This document shows positions 24,561 to 37,847 of a stretch of 64,000 nt of DNA, in pieces; position 1 is the first letter of the stretch; the number at the start of each line of letters is the position of its first letter. The notes under the pieces are model-generated. The model had not been told where the DNA came from, searched no databases, and was given only the letters and a program-made list of their open reading frames with translations. This stretch comes from Sclerodactyla briareus (lineage: Eukaryota; Echinodermata; Holothuroidea; Dendrochirotida; Sclerodactylidae), in contig JAODTK010005771.1 in the NCBI GenBank assembly GCA_026419785.1, positions 845,501-909,500 on the forward strand, given 5' to 3'. The position numbers and the translations under genes were made by a program.

Positions 24561-27500
24561 TAGCATGTCAATCCATGATTTTCACGCACGCGTGCATGAG
24601 AACAAACAAAAAAGAGGGCAATCCCAAGAGAGTTGCAAGACTTCATCGCAAGTTCCAGTGAAATTGCTTACTATTTACTACCCAATAAAACAGGTATTTC
24701 AGCTGGGACTTGTGTGTGAAATTTGATGCGGAATTTTGATGTGTTCTTGGAAATTTCGTTCGGAAAACCAAGGAATTCAAGGCTTGCCTAATCCATGGAA
24801 TAATTATACCCAACCAGGGCCTCTCCTCAGGCCAGGAAAAACCCCGCTAAGACAGGGGGGCTAGGGGCAATGGTCCTGATGGGCGATCGCGAAAGACTAC
24901 TCAACTGTCTAACAAGTTGAGTGATTGATAAAATTCGTGAATGGGGCTGAAACCCATCCCAAAACAAAATATTTGAACTGTATAATTAGACTTCAAAATA
25001 TTTGGATCGTTTTTTACAACCTCGAGGTTATATAGTATATACATGTGACGGAAGAACTCAACATTTCACCTGTTTACTAGACAAACAACTTCGGTTCCGA
25101 GTGTTGTATAACCCAGGTCTAGTTTGCAAATTTCAATCTATATAAATATGTGGGGACCACGTCACGCACACCACATGCGGACAGCCTCGCCTGGTTTTCA
25201 TTCTACCGTACTAATGAATAACCTGTTCGGGGCCGCGTGGGTCCAAACAGATTGGACACCACGTCGTTCGACAGGGGAATTAAGTCTCAAATTGGGACGT
25301 AAGGCTGCGCCACCCTAAAAACAACAGTAGGTTCAACGTGACACCGAACCAAAAACCAGTAAATTAAATATTAAAAACTAGGGGACTACTAATTGGTCAT
25401 AAATCTGACTTATTAAGCCAGTGATCATTTTTGACCAACGTTTAGTTGAAAAGTTGACACTTTTGGTCGGTGCATTAGTTGACTTACCTAATAGGTCAAT
25501 TTTGAAATGAGCTTTTGTGTGGTTAAGTGTGGTTGTACGAAGGGAGTGGTAGTACGCTGTCACGTATATCAACCAAAAAGAGTGTATATTGTACGCTCTC
25601 CCACCCGTCTTGTCATATAGGGCACTGGAGGAGGGGAACCATCGTGTGTCTATACCGGGCTACGTTGCCCAATGAATTAATTTAGCCGTGGAACATGTTT
25701 GATCTATGACCGTCCGGGGCGGGGGGGGGGTTAAAAAGGTCCATAAAAATTAAAAAGTTTTCAAACAGTAGTAAACAGGCAAGTAACGCAAGAAAAAACG
25801 CACACACTCACCCCTCCTTACCCTTGAAAATTGCCAATGGATGGTGGAAACAATCAACACAAAAACAACCTGTTCTCATAAAACATTCTTCATATAGGCC
25901 TACGGGCAAGTTTCGAGCTCTCATGTGGCGCACCTTTCCTGTCCTGGAGATTTGGCCTCTAAGCCGCTGCGCAGTGAAATGTGCGTGATGATTCATTTGC
26001 AAGTGACACGCTAGCACTAAGATAACACGTGAACATTGACTCCTTGTTTTCCAGCGATTATTACCTCGGGAACACAACGGGCAAGACACCAGCGCTCTCT
26101 GTACGCGCAGCACCAAAGTGGTCTGTTTCCCCAGTTTGTTTGGCTATACAGGTTAGACGTGTTATACAGAACGCAAAACTTAAAAAGTAACTTTTCAATT
26201 TTACCAAAAATTCGCCCCTCCAAATTGTAGAGGATATTAAGCTTCTGGACTACAGCCTGCCATGACGAATTGCGCTGAAGTGCACGTGGTTGTTGATGGG
26301 GTTAGCAGTAGCGGAATAATTATGCAGGTCTTTAACCTTATATAGTCTGCAGCGGCAAGCGTGGAAAATTTCGTTCCATATCGCGTTGAAGATGTCTTGA
26401 AATCAAGAGGAATGCCGCATTTAGAATGTACACAATATTGTGGATTTATAGGCCGACTGAGCGGGGACTAAATCTCTAGTCTTGCCTATCCAAACTTCTG
26501 TGCACCCATGAATACGCCCGAAGGACATTTGCCCCACGGGGAGGAAAGTGGTGGCGGAGGGGGGGCGCGGGTCTATGGGACACGTGGCCTTCCGCACGAA
26601 AGCCACCCCGGCCAACAGAAACTATGTGGGAGCGAAAAAATCACCACAATTCGATGCCTTGTATTTTAGGTTTACAAAAATAGGATTATTCTTTTCTCGT
26701 TTTATTTGCGATTAGTACAGCTATCACTCCAAAGAAGAAAGATACTTCACATTGGTGAATGTTCAACACCCCACATAAGCTACCTACGCTCAAATATAAA
26801 TCCCCATTAAGTTACATTCTCGTGCTGCCACTGTAAAAACAACAGACGGTGTCATTTCGGAAACTAACCCACATTTCTGGTCGAAATTTGTACCTGGAGC
26901 TCGGGTCGCCCCCATGGACCATAATTTGGGTCGATTTTTTTTTTTTTACCTAGAACTGTTAGAGCGGAAAACCACAAACCCAATCTCACTGAAAAAAAAT
27001 GACCCTTCGTTGACATTGTGCGCTACTTACCGTAAATATAGCCTGACTTGACAGAAAAACCGTGACGGACAACCTTACTGACCCGCGGGCACATGATATC
27101 GGTATAAGCGCTCTATACACTCGACAGGACGTGTAGTTCCACAAACAACCGGCGTAGTGTAGTGCGAACTATTGTGACTGATCGGGAGTCGTACAAGAGC
27201 CAACAAGTCCTGATCATCGAATGCACCGCAATGATTTTAATAGACCTTAATTCCAGATCTCCATATATGGAGAGGTGAGGTTGCGTATATCTGGGGGATA
27301 ACAACTCATTACCAAACCCAGGCTAAAAAACCACAGCGGCACTCTGCTAATATGGTGGCCACCACGTCTATGTAGGACCCTCCGTGGGGCCGGGGGCCGG
27401 TGTAACTGATCACGAGGGGTTGTACTGTCAGGGCCTCAGGCGTAAAAACCCCACAGAGTCTTGGTACGGTCGCCGCCTTGGACCCCCGGGGTCGACCCGC

Positions 27501-29921
27501 GGGTCTCATACTGAACCACTAATCTGGGCGTGGACCCGGGTAAAAATGCCACGGCATTCCCCGCATGGCTGTTATGAATGAAGAAAACGGACCCAGGAAG
27601 ACGAAATTGTCTTGGTTATGAAACGAGGAACAACACCTTGAATCGGCGGTGCAAGGAGACAAACATAGAGTGCAGTGTTATTTCTATTTCGTTTTCACGT
27701 TAGGATGAACACACAAATTGCGACAAGCGGTTTGTTATTGTTGATTATAATCCATGTGATTCGTACTATCGCTAGTCGAATTCGGCTTAGTCGGGTAAGC
27801 CGTTCACGTTCGGAAGAAAAAGTCTTTTTTGAAATTTGAAAAGTTAAAATTCAAGGGAAAAGAAAATCTGTTAGATGAAATTTGCTCTGTAGACGATTAC
27901 AACTTACTATCATTTCTGAAAATGAAAATTGACTGAACAGGAGGCGCCGCGCGTGAAACTATTCCTTTGTTTTACTCGTATGGTGGAAAAGGAGGAAAGG
28001 TTATCTGCCCAACGTAAACGGCAATTTCGGATATATGTGGCAAAGGAGACCTAACCTTTGCGTGGTAATAAGAGGAAAGAGTATCTCTGGTGGGTGGTTA
28101 TGATGTATCGATAGAGGCTACTGGGAAGTGAAGATCCTCCGAGCGAGAGTCAGCTAAAGTGCACGCTATCGGTATTTGCTTCACTGCAGATTATCTGGTC
28201 CATGCCAAGCCTTTAACCTTGAATTAAGTGTAAAATGAGTTGTGCTCACATGAAGGTTTCCTAACCTGATTTAGTGTAGGCTAACTGAATACGGCGAGAA
28301 GATTTGTGTGATCAGTGACATGGGGACGTGCATGATCGAGCCTGACAGGGAAGATTCAATGTCTGCTGAAAATCAACTGGGAGGCAATCTCCGAAAAACT
28401 TGCAGGAAGCTGGATATCTCGCGGTCCATGACACCACAATCAGGACGGAAGGGAATTAAACAATAGGACCCATATCAGACTAAAACTATGGCCATAGCGT
28501 CAATCGCAGCGGGATGTGGTTATAGGACAATTTCGGCACGAAACACTCCAATATCTGAATCAGCGGTCCTTTCTAAGCATAGTGGTATATCTCCGTAGTT
28601 GACTCTAACGGTTTCGCAGGAAAATTGTACCTGACAATGGGCTTCTCATCCAGGGATAACACTCTGGTGGTGCTTCTATAGCTACAGGGAAAAGACAAAA
28701 AAATAAAACAGTATTGCAGGGCTTCCGGGGGGCCTTACATTGGCAGATTGGGGAGCATGGGATCCTGATGGGTTGGGGGGGGGGGGGGGGGGGTACAGGA
28801 GCCATGTCAATTTCCAAAGTACGTTAAAAGTACTGCGTTCATTTGTACCGCCCAAAGGTCGACCTATGACCGGGTAATTACCACGGGAAATTCGACGCAT
28901 TGCGTACGGCAAGGAGATCCAGTCGAGTGCAATACTGTCCCTATTCCACCTATAGGGCCTTCTCTAACCCAAGGTACGTCTCCCGTTAAAATAGTTGTGC
29001 GATTAGACCGCATACATGGTTCGAAATACCTGGAATTTCACACGACAACTTCTTTTCTTCGGAGGAAGCGAAAACAGAGCTAACCTAACTATGGACGTCA
29101 TGCTCCGCGGCGGAGCGGCACCTCGGCCTGGTCGCGTTCAATCAACGTATCATGTATCAGCGCCCCGTTTTAGGGAATTGGAGGGATGACATTAAGTATT
29201 AAGCGTTTGTCCCGATGGTCGTTCTTAATTAGCGTGCAACTTCCACCGTGGAAAAGGATCTCGAAACCAAAGCTATTGGAATGAGGAATATCGCGATGGG
29301 AGAAGAAAGAAAAAAACGTGAGCGAATAAATGGTCTTCAGTGCATAGACAAGTGACCGCATGGCGTAATAAACGATTTAATGCACCTTCCCCTTCATTCC
29401 GCGAAAGACAACGGGACCTCCTTCACGCGCAGATCCTTCAATGATATCAAAAAGAAAAGATGTTCGGAGTCCCACTGCGGGAAGTTGGGCGTTGGAAGAG
29501 GAGTTTAGAATCCGATCGAAATACGTGGTTCAAAAGTTGTCATGGATGGGAGAGGAAACACCATGTATGTTACATTCAAATAGATTCAAAAGTGACGGCA
29601 AAATAAGTTCAACGCGACTGCTCACATGCAGTCGAACGACGGGACTTGTAATCCAGAACATTACGAAACCACGCGAAGTGCGGACAAGATCGCGACCATC
29701 GCAACTGCACGTACAGCCGCCTAGGGAGGGAGGACTTGCAAAGCGTCACTGTAACTCTGCCATTTTCCGCCTGAATAATGGCAACATAGAAATGAAAAGG
29801 ATCAGGATTTACCATCTTGTGAACAATCTTGTTATTTATAATTCGGATCCCCATCTATGGTTCGTTGCGTACAGGGTTTTCAAAAAACATACGTAATTCA
29901 CATTGATGTTATATCACGGAG

Positions 29922-29935
29922 TCGTGACGTCACGA
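29922..29935. promoter_or_regulatory. 14-bp palindrome containing a CRE site
   Basis: TCGTGACGTCACGA reads identically on both strands and contains TGACGTCA, the classical binding site of CREB/ATF bZIP proteins. The hairpin at 29953-29979 lies 17 bp away. There is no gene nearby to regulate, so a regulatory role is only a possibility. Confidence 0.4.
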
Positions 29936-29952
29936 GGGCGATTTTGCAGCAG

Positions 29953-29979
29953 CCGAGTGTGCCTCCTTGGCGCACTCGG
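29953..29979. other. Stem-loop, 11-bp stem
   Basis: CCGAGTGTGCC and GGCGCACTCGG can pair over 11 bp with a single G-T wobble, leaving a 5-base TCCTT loop. No T run follows immediately, so it does not look like a transcription terminator. It could belong to a structured RNA or be the remnant of an inverted-repeat element. Confidence 0.5.
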
Positions 29980-30399
29980 AATCGGTTAGGACCTTCTTGA
30001 ACGGAGGCCCCGCAGCAAGAGAGGGAGCAGGCTACGTCTTTTCTGTACCCCCTTCTCTTATCTCGACCTCGTAAGATCGAGTCCGTATTATTTATTATGT
30101 GTGTGTTTACTTAGTGCGCACCGCACAAGTTTGTTGGAAAGCAGGGTGGGGTAGCACAGCAATGTAACTGTATCAGCTAGGCTTTGGCGACCAGGGCGGT
30201 GTGCTGAGCTGGAGGCCCCAAGGACAAATAATATGAAAGCAGTGGTTCTCAAGATCAGCCACGGGTCTTAGAACCGCAACGTCATGCGAGCCGAGAGATT
30301 TGTCTGGGGTGAGTCCTGTCTGGGGATCCGAGGGAGAGTTAGAGTTTTGAAGTCGGGACTCAAGGGAAAGGCGCACTTCAATTTATAGCCTCACCCTCC

Positions 30400-30597
30400 C
30401 TGTTGGCAAATAAATTTTATGGCCCCTGGACACCTGCTGTGAAAATTTGATGAACACAGACAGCAGTAACAAATGTCTACTGAACACAAAAAATGGTTCA
30501 TTGTGTTGAAATGAAAAATTATGGGTCACCGGGTCACTGGCGGCGGATTCTCACCCCCCCCCCCCCACACCAAACAATTGCGTTACGCCACGCCGTA
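30400..30597 (+). mobile_element. Short hAT-like non-autonomous element (tentative)
   Basis: The core GGCCCCTGGACACCTGCTG...TTTGATGAACACAG..CAGTAACAAATGTC...CATTGTGTTGAAA matches, in order, the core of the element at 42746-43073. The right end TTACGCCAC resembles the reverse complement of the CAGTGGCGTAA-type end seen there. The left end (CTGTTGGCAAATAAA) is degraded, and I see no clear target duplication. It carries no protein. The similarity to the other copy is visible; the hAT assignment rests on recalled terminal sequences. Confidence 0.5.
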
Positions 30598-33500
30598 CTT
30601 TCTCCGTGCATTCGTCTCCCCAAAACGAAGGGCCGGGCGCTTCCATGCTGATATCTCTCTTCCTCTCTCAATCCTTCCCCCCCCCCCCTCTCTCTCTCTC
30701 TATGAATCCCACCAGTCTGGGTGAATGGGGGAGACCAGTTCTCCTCCTTACTACTCTATTGATCCACACGTATAAAGTTGTTGTAAATAGAGACTAGCTC
30801 TGCGACACAGCTTTCCCGAGTATTGTCCCACAAACCGTACTGGCTCATGGCGCTCCTGCATGGTATGAGGACCTACAAAAGGCACTCAACGCAGGTAATC
30901 GCATTAGTGTATAATAACATTACCAAGCACACAGGACAAAATGGTGCCCGTGGACAGTACTGATCTGAGGCGAGATTCACGAATTCCGATTAAATATCTG
31001 CACGTGTCAGTTTTAAAACAGATGTAGAACCATCATGCGTTGCCTGCCCACTAGACACCGCGAATTATTGACCTCAAGGGTCAACACACGGATAGTGATA
31101 TGCCATGTACGTTGACCCCTTCAGTGAAAGAGATATGATTAATAGAAGAGAAAGTCTGTCGTCTGCAGGTATTCGGGTTCTTCTTTTAAAGGGTAATAAT
31201 ATCCTTCGGAGAACTGATAAAGAAAGTAAGGCCGAGAAGGTCGCATATTGTTGACACAGTTATGCGGTGGAATCCCGCAGGGAATATACAAATTCCAAGA
31301 CTTGGCAACTTTAAATCATAGCATCCATTCTTTTTAGCATTCGCGCTGAACTTTAGTTTTTTCCCCTTTTTTCAAATCGAATTGTGTTTTTGATTCGTGT
31401 ATTAATTCGTTCAGTGAGGTATATGATTTAATTTTAAGTCACCACTTCAGTTTTTACACTCCACGATCACGACTAGCGTACAAATGAAATGCAATGGAAA
31501 TCGGTCGTGCGGACACCGTATTCAGTAGGAAAGTGTGGGTGGAGGGCCTCCTACCATTCTGCCATTGATGTTTTAAGGGTGATATATAGCAGTCTACCCC
31601 TATCTCGCCCCTCTTACCGCGAATTGTGCGGGGGGGAGGCGTCGGCCACCAGATGTTCGCTCACTCTGAATTATAGTAGGCAATTGTTGGGTAGGCCCAA
31701 TGCCGTGATGCCTTTTCGAGACGGATATCAATGTAAACTTCAGGGTGACATCGCTGAATGAATTGAAGTAAGTTTGCTTGTTATGGGGGTGATCGAGATC
31801 CAGATACCATAAGACCGGCTCAAGCCAAGGGTTTGTCACGGCGGGAGTATGTGTGCGTTCGCTGGGTTGATGCATGAATGTCGAGTTCAACAAACTTCAC
31901 AAACAAACAACAGCGAGAGAAACATAGCGAATATCGATTATACAGCGAACATTCGGAATCCTAGTAGGTTCGTGTATTTATTTTGAGAGCCAACTACAGT
32001 CAAACAAGGAGGCGCGACCCGGAGACACTGTCATTTGGCACCATGCCCAGAGGGGGTCTGGGGGGCCAATCGCTGCATTATTTGGAGGGAGTGGGATTCG
32101 TCAGTTTATATGACTTTTCCTTTCCTTGTTTGGAATACTCGCGTTGCCGAATTCATGGATCTGGGTTAACGCCGTAAAAAAAGAATAAAGTAAAACAGTA
32201 ACCTGCGCGAAAGGCAAAACAACTGTAAAGTAAAATGGACAAATTGACACAAGGAGGGGTTGGTATGGAGGACAATACTAACAATCCGATGTGAATGGCA
32301 ATGGAATGTGTCACCCATAAATTTATGAAAAGACTTGAGACTTGGAACTGGCAAGCTTAGCATAATAAATCGGCGAGTAAAGAAAACCTTATTTGCAGTG
32401 AAAGCAATAATTTTTTGTGTTACTACTAGTTGTTTTGTTTTTTCTTTCTTTTGGTAAGGTTATGGACAACTATTAAGGCAGTTGTTGAACATACGAATAT
32501 AATTCCATCAAAATGAAATAAAAAATCCCCATATGAGAACCAAAAAAATTATCACATGAGGCAATTGATCACAAAAACAAATCATACACCGTGTACACTT
32601 TACAATGGCTTATTCGTTATAGGACCGCATAGGAGAGTACGGCACACTTCAAAGTCCCCAATAATCATCAGGCGTGGACGTGACGACAAGGTGGAGTATG
32701 GGCTCTGAACTTCAAGTAAGATATTCGGGGAAAATGTTAAATTCCGTGCCATAGGCAACATTTTTCAGCACAGGTACATATACCGTAGGCTAAAGTTGAA
32801 AAATATGCATTAATTTTCTAGTGAGGTGCGCAGATATCGGGGTTGCATTATGATCCCCTGTATTGCCATTATCGTCGTACTAAATCACGTATTCTTTTTG
32901 CAACGGTTGTTTTGGAATACATGGAAATTCGGTATTACACACACACCTGACTTTTCGCAAAACGGCCGTTCTATACTGCATTGTTTTCAATCGCTTCACG
33001 AGTATCTATTGGTTTCGATTCACTGATACTACGCGTAGCGTCTGAAAAACAGGGCTTATAGCCGATTTGTAGCGCTCACTGACAAAACTTGGACCAGAGG
33101 TCAATAAGAACAATCTGTCAAACGTCTTAACCGTCCCGTGCAGACCGCAGTCATCGACAAATTCCGACCTGGTGTCGGTTTACAATTCGTTTTCAATGAT
33201 TCCGGGTGTGAAATGACCTTTCATAAGGCTCACGCCGTCGAGTCGGGCGCCAAATTCAATATCTCGTGGTTTCTCGTATCCTGAAGGCTGTGGGAGAGTG
33301 GGAGGTGATAGAGAAGTTGTATGCACTGAGTGGGGGTCCGCACACATAATGTGAGAAAAAAAATCATGGATATTTTGCAACTACGTATACCTATATCTGC
33401 TATCTTGATTAAAGAACTTTTATCATTCCTCGGCAAAGGGGGTTTAGGGGTGGTCACCCCAACTGGCTGACTGGCGAAAATAGCACACTGACAGGGCAAA

Positions 33501-33965
33501 ATCGCATATTTAGCAGAAGTAGTAAACTCGAGGACAGATATGATTGAAATAATACCTTGACCCCCTCCGCCAGCATACCCTACCTCACCCCACAACCCCT
33601 ACTCCCCCCCCCCTATCTTAACAGGGGGGGAATCGACCTGCTATAATTCCATTTCCCTTGGTTATTCAGCTATTTTAGCCATCGCTCACTGACGTTATGA
33701 AGACTGAAGAGTTTCGTATGAATTGGAGCAGTAGTGTCTCCCGACAGAGTAACACGTACTTATATGTCTACTAGTTGTAATAACTTGTAGACATTCTCCA
33801 CCGGTCCACTGGGTCGTGGGATAGAACGATGTACATCTAATGGAGGTTGGCGCTTGGAATCATCTCTTTGATGAACTTACCTCCTCCCGAATTAACACAC
33901 GTACTTGGTACCAATGTTGGAAGTTTGACATGTGATGTGGATGAATTGGATAGTATCGCGCGTGC

Positions 33966-34012
33966 CACCCACCCTCCCCCCTCCCCCTTCCCCCCCCCCT
34001 CCCCCCCCCCCG
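33966..34012 (+). repeat. Polypyrimidine (C-rich) tract
   Basis: About 47 bases, almost all C, with a few interspersed T and one A. Such tracts can adopt triplex structure. It lies in sequence with no gene call. Confidence 0.85.
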
Positions 34013-36533
34013 CCGTACAAATTGTTGTGACTGTGGTGGCGAACACGAAGGACCGGACAACATGAATAATAACATATGTTTGGGAGCTATACATATCATT
34101 TCGAATCGTATGATATCTATGCTCATAGGAAATATGTTCTATCGGAACGATATCGTAACGGATAAATACAACATAATCCGGGGTTGATAGGCCCAAATGG
34201 TGTAAAGGACGAGAAAGAGACATTGTGGGACTGGGGTTCGTCGTCTCTCAATACCGGACAGAAAAACGCGGTTTACAGTTGTATTGCCCTGCTACGAAAA
34301 AAAAAAAAACGCCACACGGTATATCGAAATTTGTAGGGTATTAACACATAGCGTGGTCAGATTGTGACGATACACCGTAGCCTATAGCAATGCACTGGAA
34401 CGATACTTCGTCGTGACGTCATACGAACGTCGCTGACGTTTTGCCAGTTGTTACCAAAAATACATTGCTCCTTTGAACAGAGAGATATCTGGTTCGATTA
34501 CACAAGGTGCTGAGTCTCATATGCGACTGGGGAAAACAGGCAGAATAAGGTGAAATTTATATATTATGAGAACACCGCGACAATGGCATCGAGCTAATTA
34601 AGGAATCGTAGCACAGAATAGGATTTGCTTCACGTTATCGTATCGGTTGAGGCCTCCTGCTTACTAATCCGTTATAGACGTATCCATCAGTGGTAAAAAA
34701 AAAAAACACACATGTCACCTGCAATGAATATTACTACACCGCATCGTACGGAGGTTGCTCACCGACACCGAGATGCACGAAGAGGTCCCCATGCCAGTGG
34801 TGGACCATGACATGAGCGACAGGATTTGCCCAACAGCATATCGGGAATCAGCGCTGCTCCCCCCGGTCAAGCTTTCGATCAGATTTCCGTGGAATTAACA
34901 CTCAGAGCAAGTTAATTTGATCCCTCCACCGGTTTATGACAGTACGCCCTCTATTTTAAAAGTTTGTCACGTGGTATGGAGTACAGGCGAATGACTCCAA
35001 GATTCATTTCACCCGACAAAATGAAAGGCATCTCGGTTCATGTAATGAGATGGATATATGTATTGGAGCAAGTCAGGGCTCGCGGTGGGGAGGTGTTGTT
35101 ATTCACGGAGGATGGGGTTAAAGAAGAAGCCCTCTAGGAGCTATCAGCTGCGATAAAGAGTAGTTCAAAGAGCTTGTCTCCTACTAACTGGACCACTGCA
35201 CCCAGTATATATACTTGAAAGGGCGTTCTGAAGGTCGATTCCAGGTAAAAATTTGACCGTGTACATGATTGGTGATAAATCGGTAATGGACACATACAGT
35301 CACGTGGTTGACCCGACATTGACAGACGTACTGGGGGTAAATCGTTTCATAACGGGACCTCAGGTTGAAACCCTACGAAGGACTGATATTCTTCATCGCA
35401 TTAGTAGTTCATGCGATCTCTCGATTCAGGGCTGTAAAGTCATTCCTTTTAGTCGCATGTTAACAACGTGTGCATAGGCGCTCGCGTTCCCTCTATGTGT
35501 GGGTGAGCGCGCGTGTATATATTTTTTTTCTGTCCGTCTTTATAGGGTACTATATTCCCTGCTTGAACAGAGGGCGTAACCTCGCTGTTCCAAACCTATT
35601 CGTTGTGTGAGAATTGAAAAGTCAAAGCATCCTCAAACGTGTGACGGGGTCAAGTGCATGTTCCCACAGGCTGCACCGCCCGTGTTGCCTGTCAGTTTCT
35701 ACGGCGTTTGCGCGTGCAGGGGCGAGTAAAGGACCGAGACGTTGGTAACTCGCCGTTTCCATCGATTCGCGGTTCTATCCCGGACATTCATACCAGGAAA
35801 TGTTACAGTAGAAACAATCCTCTGTTCATACCAAAGACCTTAACACTTTTTTTTTGCTCGCTTTGCGCGCTGTGCTCCATTATATGGCAGCATGAATAAA
35901 AATTATCAAGCTAGCCTACTCGACAGAACGGAGGCGTTGGGCTCTGCTAGTACTTTTGAAAGGATGAAGTATGAATCGATTCGTATTGACCTGTTGACGA
36001 GGATGGAAATATTAACATATTGGTTTAAACTCCCATCTTCACGTGACATTCCGTTGCAAGGGTATAGACCTTCAAAGCTGAAGTTTTTTATGTGGCGTTG
36101 TGTTGCCCAACAGAACATTCCGCCAAAAAGGTGACATCACAGAAGTAACACCAAGAATTGTCTCTGTTCCTCCATTTGCGATCTGAATGTTTTTCGTTTG
36201 TTTTTTTCTCAATTGAATCTGAGTAGGGTTCCCTAAGATGAGTGATTGTTGGGCCATTCGTATTCTAAATGGGAGGAAACATGCAGCAGCGTATAGCAAC
36301 TGCCAGGAATGTGCGTTACCCGAAAATAATTGACGTTCAAATTGGAAAGTGCATACCGTTGGGAGAAAATGATTTTTGAAGATATAATAATAATATTTTT
36401 TCTTTGTTCTGTTTTTTATTTAGTTCACTGACATAACACGAAGAAGGATCAGTATTCATGCAGGGTTAATTGCAGACGGTAAAGTTTGAATATATCTGCT
36501 GTGCATAGACTTTTCGCAAATAGCATGTTGCGG

Positions 36534-36569
36534 TGCACTGTGGGATAGTTTTGATGCATGCTGGGATAC
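36534..36569 (-). promoter_or_regulatory. Two ZNF143/STAF-like sites (tentative)
   Basis: On the minus strand, GTATCCCAGCATGC (36556-36569) and TATCCCACAGTGCA (36534-36547) lie 22 bp apart. Both resemble the recalled ZNF143/STAF consensus with a CCCA(G/C)(A/C)(A/G)TGC core, which is found in promoters of small nuclear RNA and housekeeping genes. I could not find an snRNA or an exon next to them. They could be two copies of a degraded local duplication rather than functional sites. Confidence 0.3.
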
Positions 36570-37245
36570 TTCAGGGGGCAGTTTTGTGTTAGCATGTATT
36601 GGAAAAACTTGTAAATTTCAATTATCTTCCTCATTCTCTGTGCACATTCTCTCAAAATTTAGTTATGTTGTCCCCCAGATTTTTTTTACATCTTCATCAT
36701 GCCGATTGCGACTGAAATGTGCTTATTTTCGCCAGAAAAAAAACATTTTTTTCCTCTGAAATTTCTATTTGGCCTTCCATAGATTGCCTGCTTTGCCCCC
36801 TGACTGAGCTAGACCTGCACAATGTATTGCGAGAGGCTATTTGCGAAAAGGATAATTGACCCTATGTGTATATGCACGCAATGGCGAATTGATTAGCCCT
36901 CATATATACGTAAAAATCATGCATGCATTTTCATTGAAAGAAATTCTACCGAGACATTTTGTTCGACAGGAGTATAACGCTATGGGCATGAATGGGTATA
37001 TTGCAGAGGGAAAGAAAAGCGAGCCGCTGCGCTAAATAAAAGAGGACAGAGAAACAAAGCAGTACCGTACTATAACGATGTCGATTTCGGAAGAGGTGCC
37101 GGTATATGGGCCTATATAATACCCACTTGTAATCGGGTGTTACCCGATTCATTCTAGATTTAGGATAATGCGTGCACGGGCGATCATGATAAGGCTGGGA
37201 TCCCATAGATGCAGATGTGGGTCCGGTACTGTACGCATGTGAAAA

Positions 37246-37265
37246 TTCACGTGAATTCACGTGAA
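37246..37265. promoter_or_regulatory. 20-bp perfect palindrome with two CACGTG E-boxes
   Basis: TTCACGTGAATTCACGTGAA equals its own reverse complement and consists of two TTCACGTGAA palindromes in tandem. Each has a CACGTG E-box, the binding site of basic helix-loop-helix factors such as MYC/MAX or USF types. No gene start can be placed beside it. Confidence 0.45.
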
Positions 37266-37763
37266 CTGTGATTGAGCCAGTGTCTGATTGCCCTGTTTAG
37301 TATGCAAAGATAGATATTGGTTCCAAAGAGGCCGAAAAATATTCTAATGAGGCAAACCAAACACTGAATAAGCAAAATGAGCACAGTACCGATGCGTATA
37401 CGATGCGTATCACCGGGAATGCTTTCTATCCAAAGCTACCCTAAGAAGGCCAATTAAACGACAATATGCAAGGGCTGCATGCATTGATGGTCTTTTCGTA
37501 TGAGCTTACAGTGTTTTTACTTCTGAAACAAACCATTCGTTTTCGTAAATTGTGACTTCTACATCCATCGCCCAGCTACGGTCTGTATTTATGCAATCCT
37601 AGTACACGTTGTAACACGAATGAATATAACGGGTAAATCGTTAGAGACGAAATCATCCAGTGTTGATGATCGCTGGCTCTGCGACGAGTACACCCGGCGA
37701 ATAACGGACGAGTCTGTTCACATAAAGTCACGTTTAAAATCGCCACGCTGTATATCTTTTAAC

Positions 37764-37840
37764 GGAGTGGTCGGCACAGCTGGTAGAGCGGCGGTCTTCC
37801 ACCCGGTAGTCCGGGGTTCGATTCCTGGTCGGTTCATTAC
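37764..37840 (+). mobile_element. tRNA-derived SINE head, copy 1
   Basis: The block reads like a degenerate tRNA. CGGCACAGCTGG (37772-37783) fits an RNA polymerase III A box and D-arm, followed by TAGAGC. An anticodon-like loop around CTTCCAC follows (roughly 37795-37802). GGTTCGATTCC (37815-37825) is a perfect B box and T-loop. The anticodon and acceptor stems contain mismatches, so I do not call a functional tRNA. A T12 stretch follows at 37848-37859 and an AT microsatellite at 37893, as expected for a SINE head or tRNA pseudogene. A second copy sharing CTGGTAGAGCG, then CTTC, then ACCCGGTAG and GGTCGG lies at 63160-63235 on the other strand. Confidence 0.75.
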
Positions 37841-37847
37841 CAAAGAC

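Larger units (their letters stand above)
24561..30399. other. Mostly unique intergenic sequence
   Basis: The text is less repetitive than the left third. A 151-codon plus frame at 29441-29896 is the largest, but it shows no domain, signal peptide or membrane segment, and no splice context supports it. The interval contains a G run (28775-28793), a small inverted arrangement near 27484-27510 (CCCCCGGGG next to GACCCGCGGG) and the hairpin at 29953-29979 listed separately. A TAGGCCTA palindrome lies at 25895-25902. I cannot support any gene. Confidence 0.5.
30598..37763. other. Mostly unique intergenic sequence
   Basis: Over 7 kb with no gene I can support. It contains a short CT microsatellite (about 30689-30702), a polypyrimidine tract (33966-34012), an A run (about 34298-34309), a CRE-type TGACGTCA at 34414-34421, and the possible ZNF143-like sites and E-box palindrome listed separately. 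Frames of 90-128 codons at 31489, 33230 and 33837 have no domain resemblance, and the last runs through the polypyrimidine tract. No RNA gene was recognised. Confidence 0.5.

Noticed and set aside
29441..29896. 151-codon plus-strand open frame
   Set aside because: No domain, signal peptide, membrane segment or repeat-free homology signal is recognisable, and sequence of this length can hold such a frame by chance.
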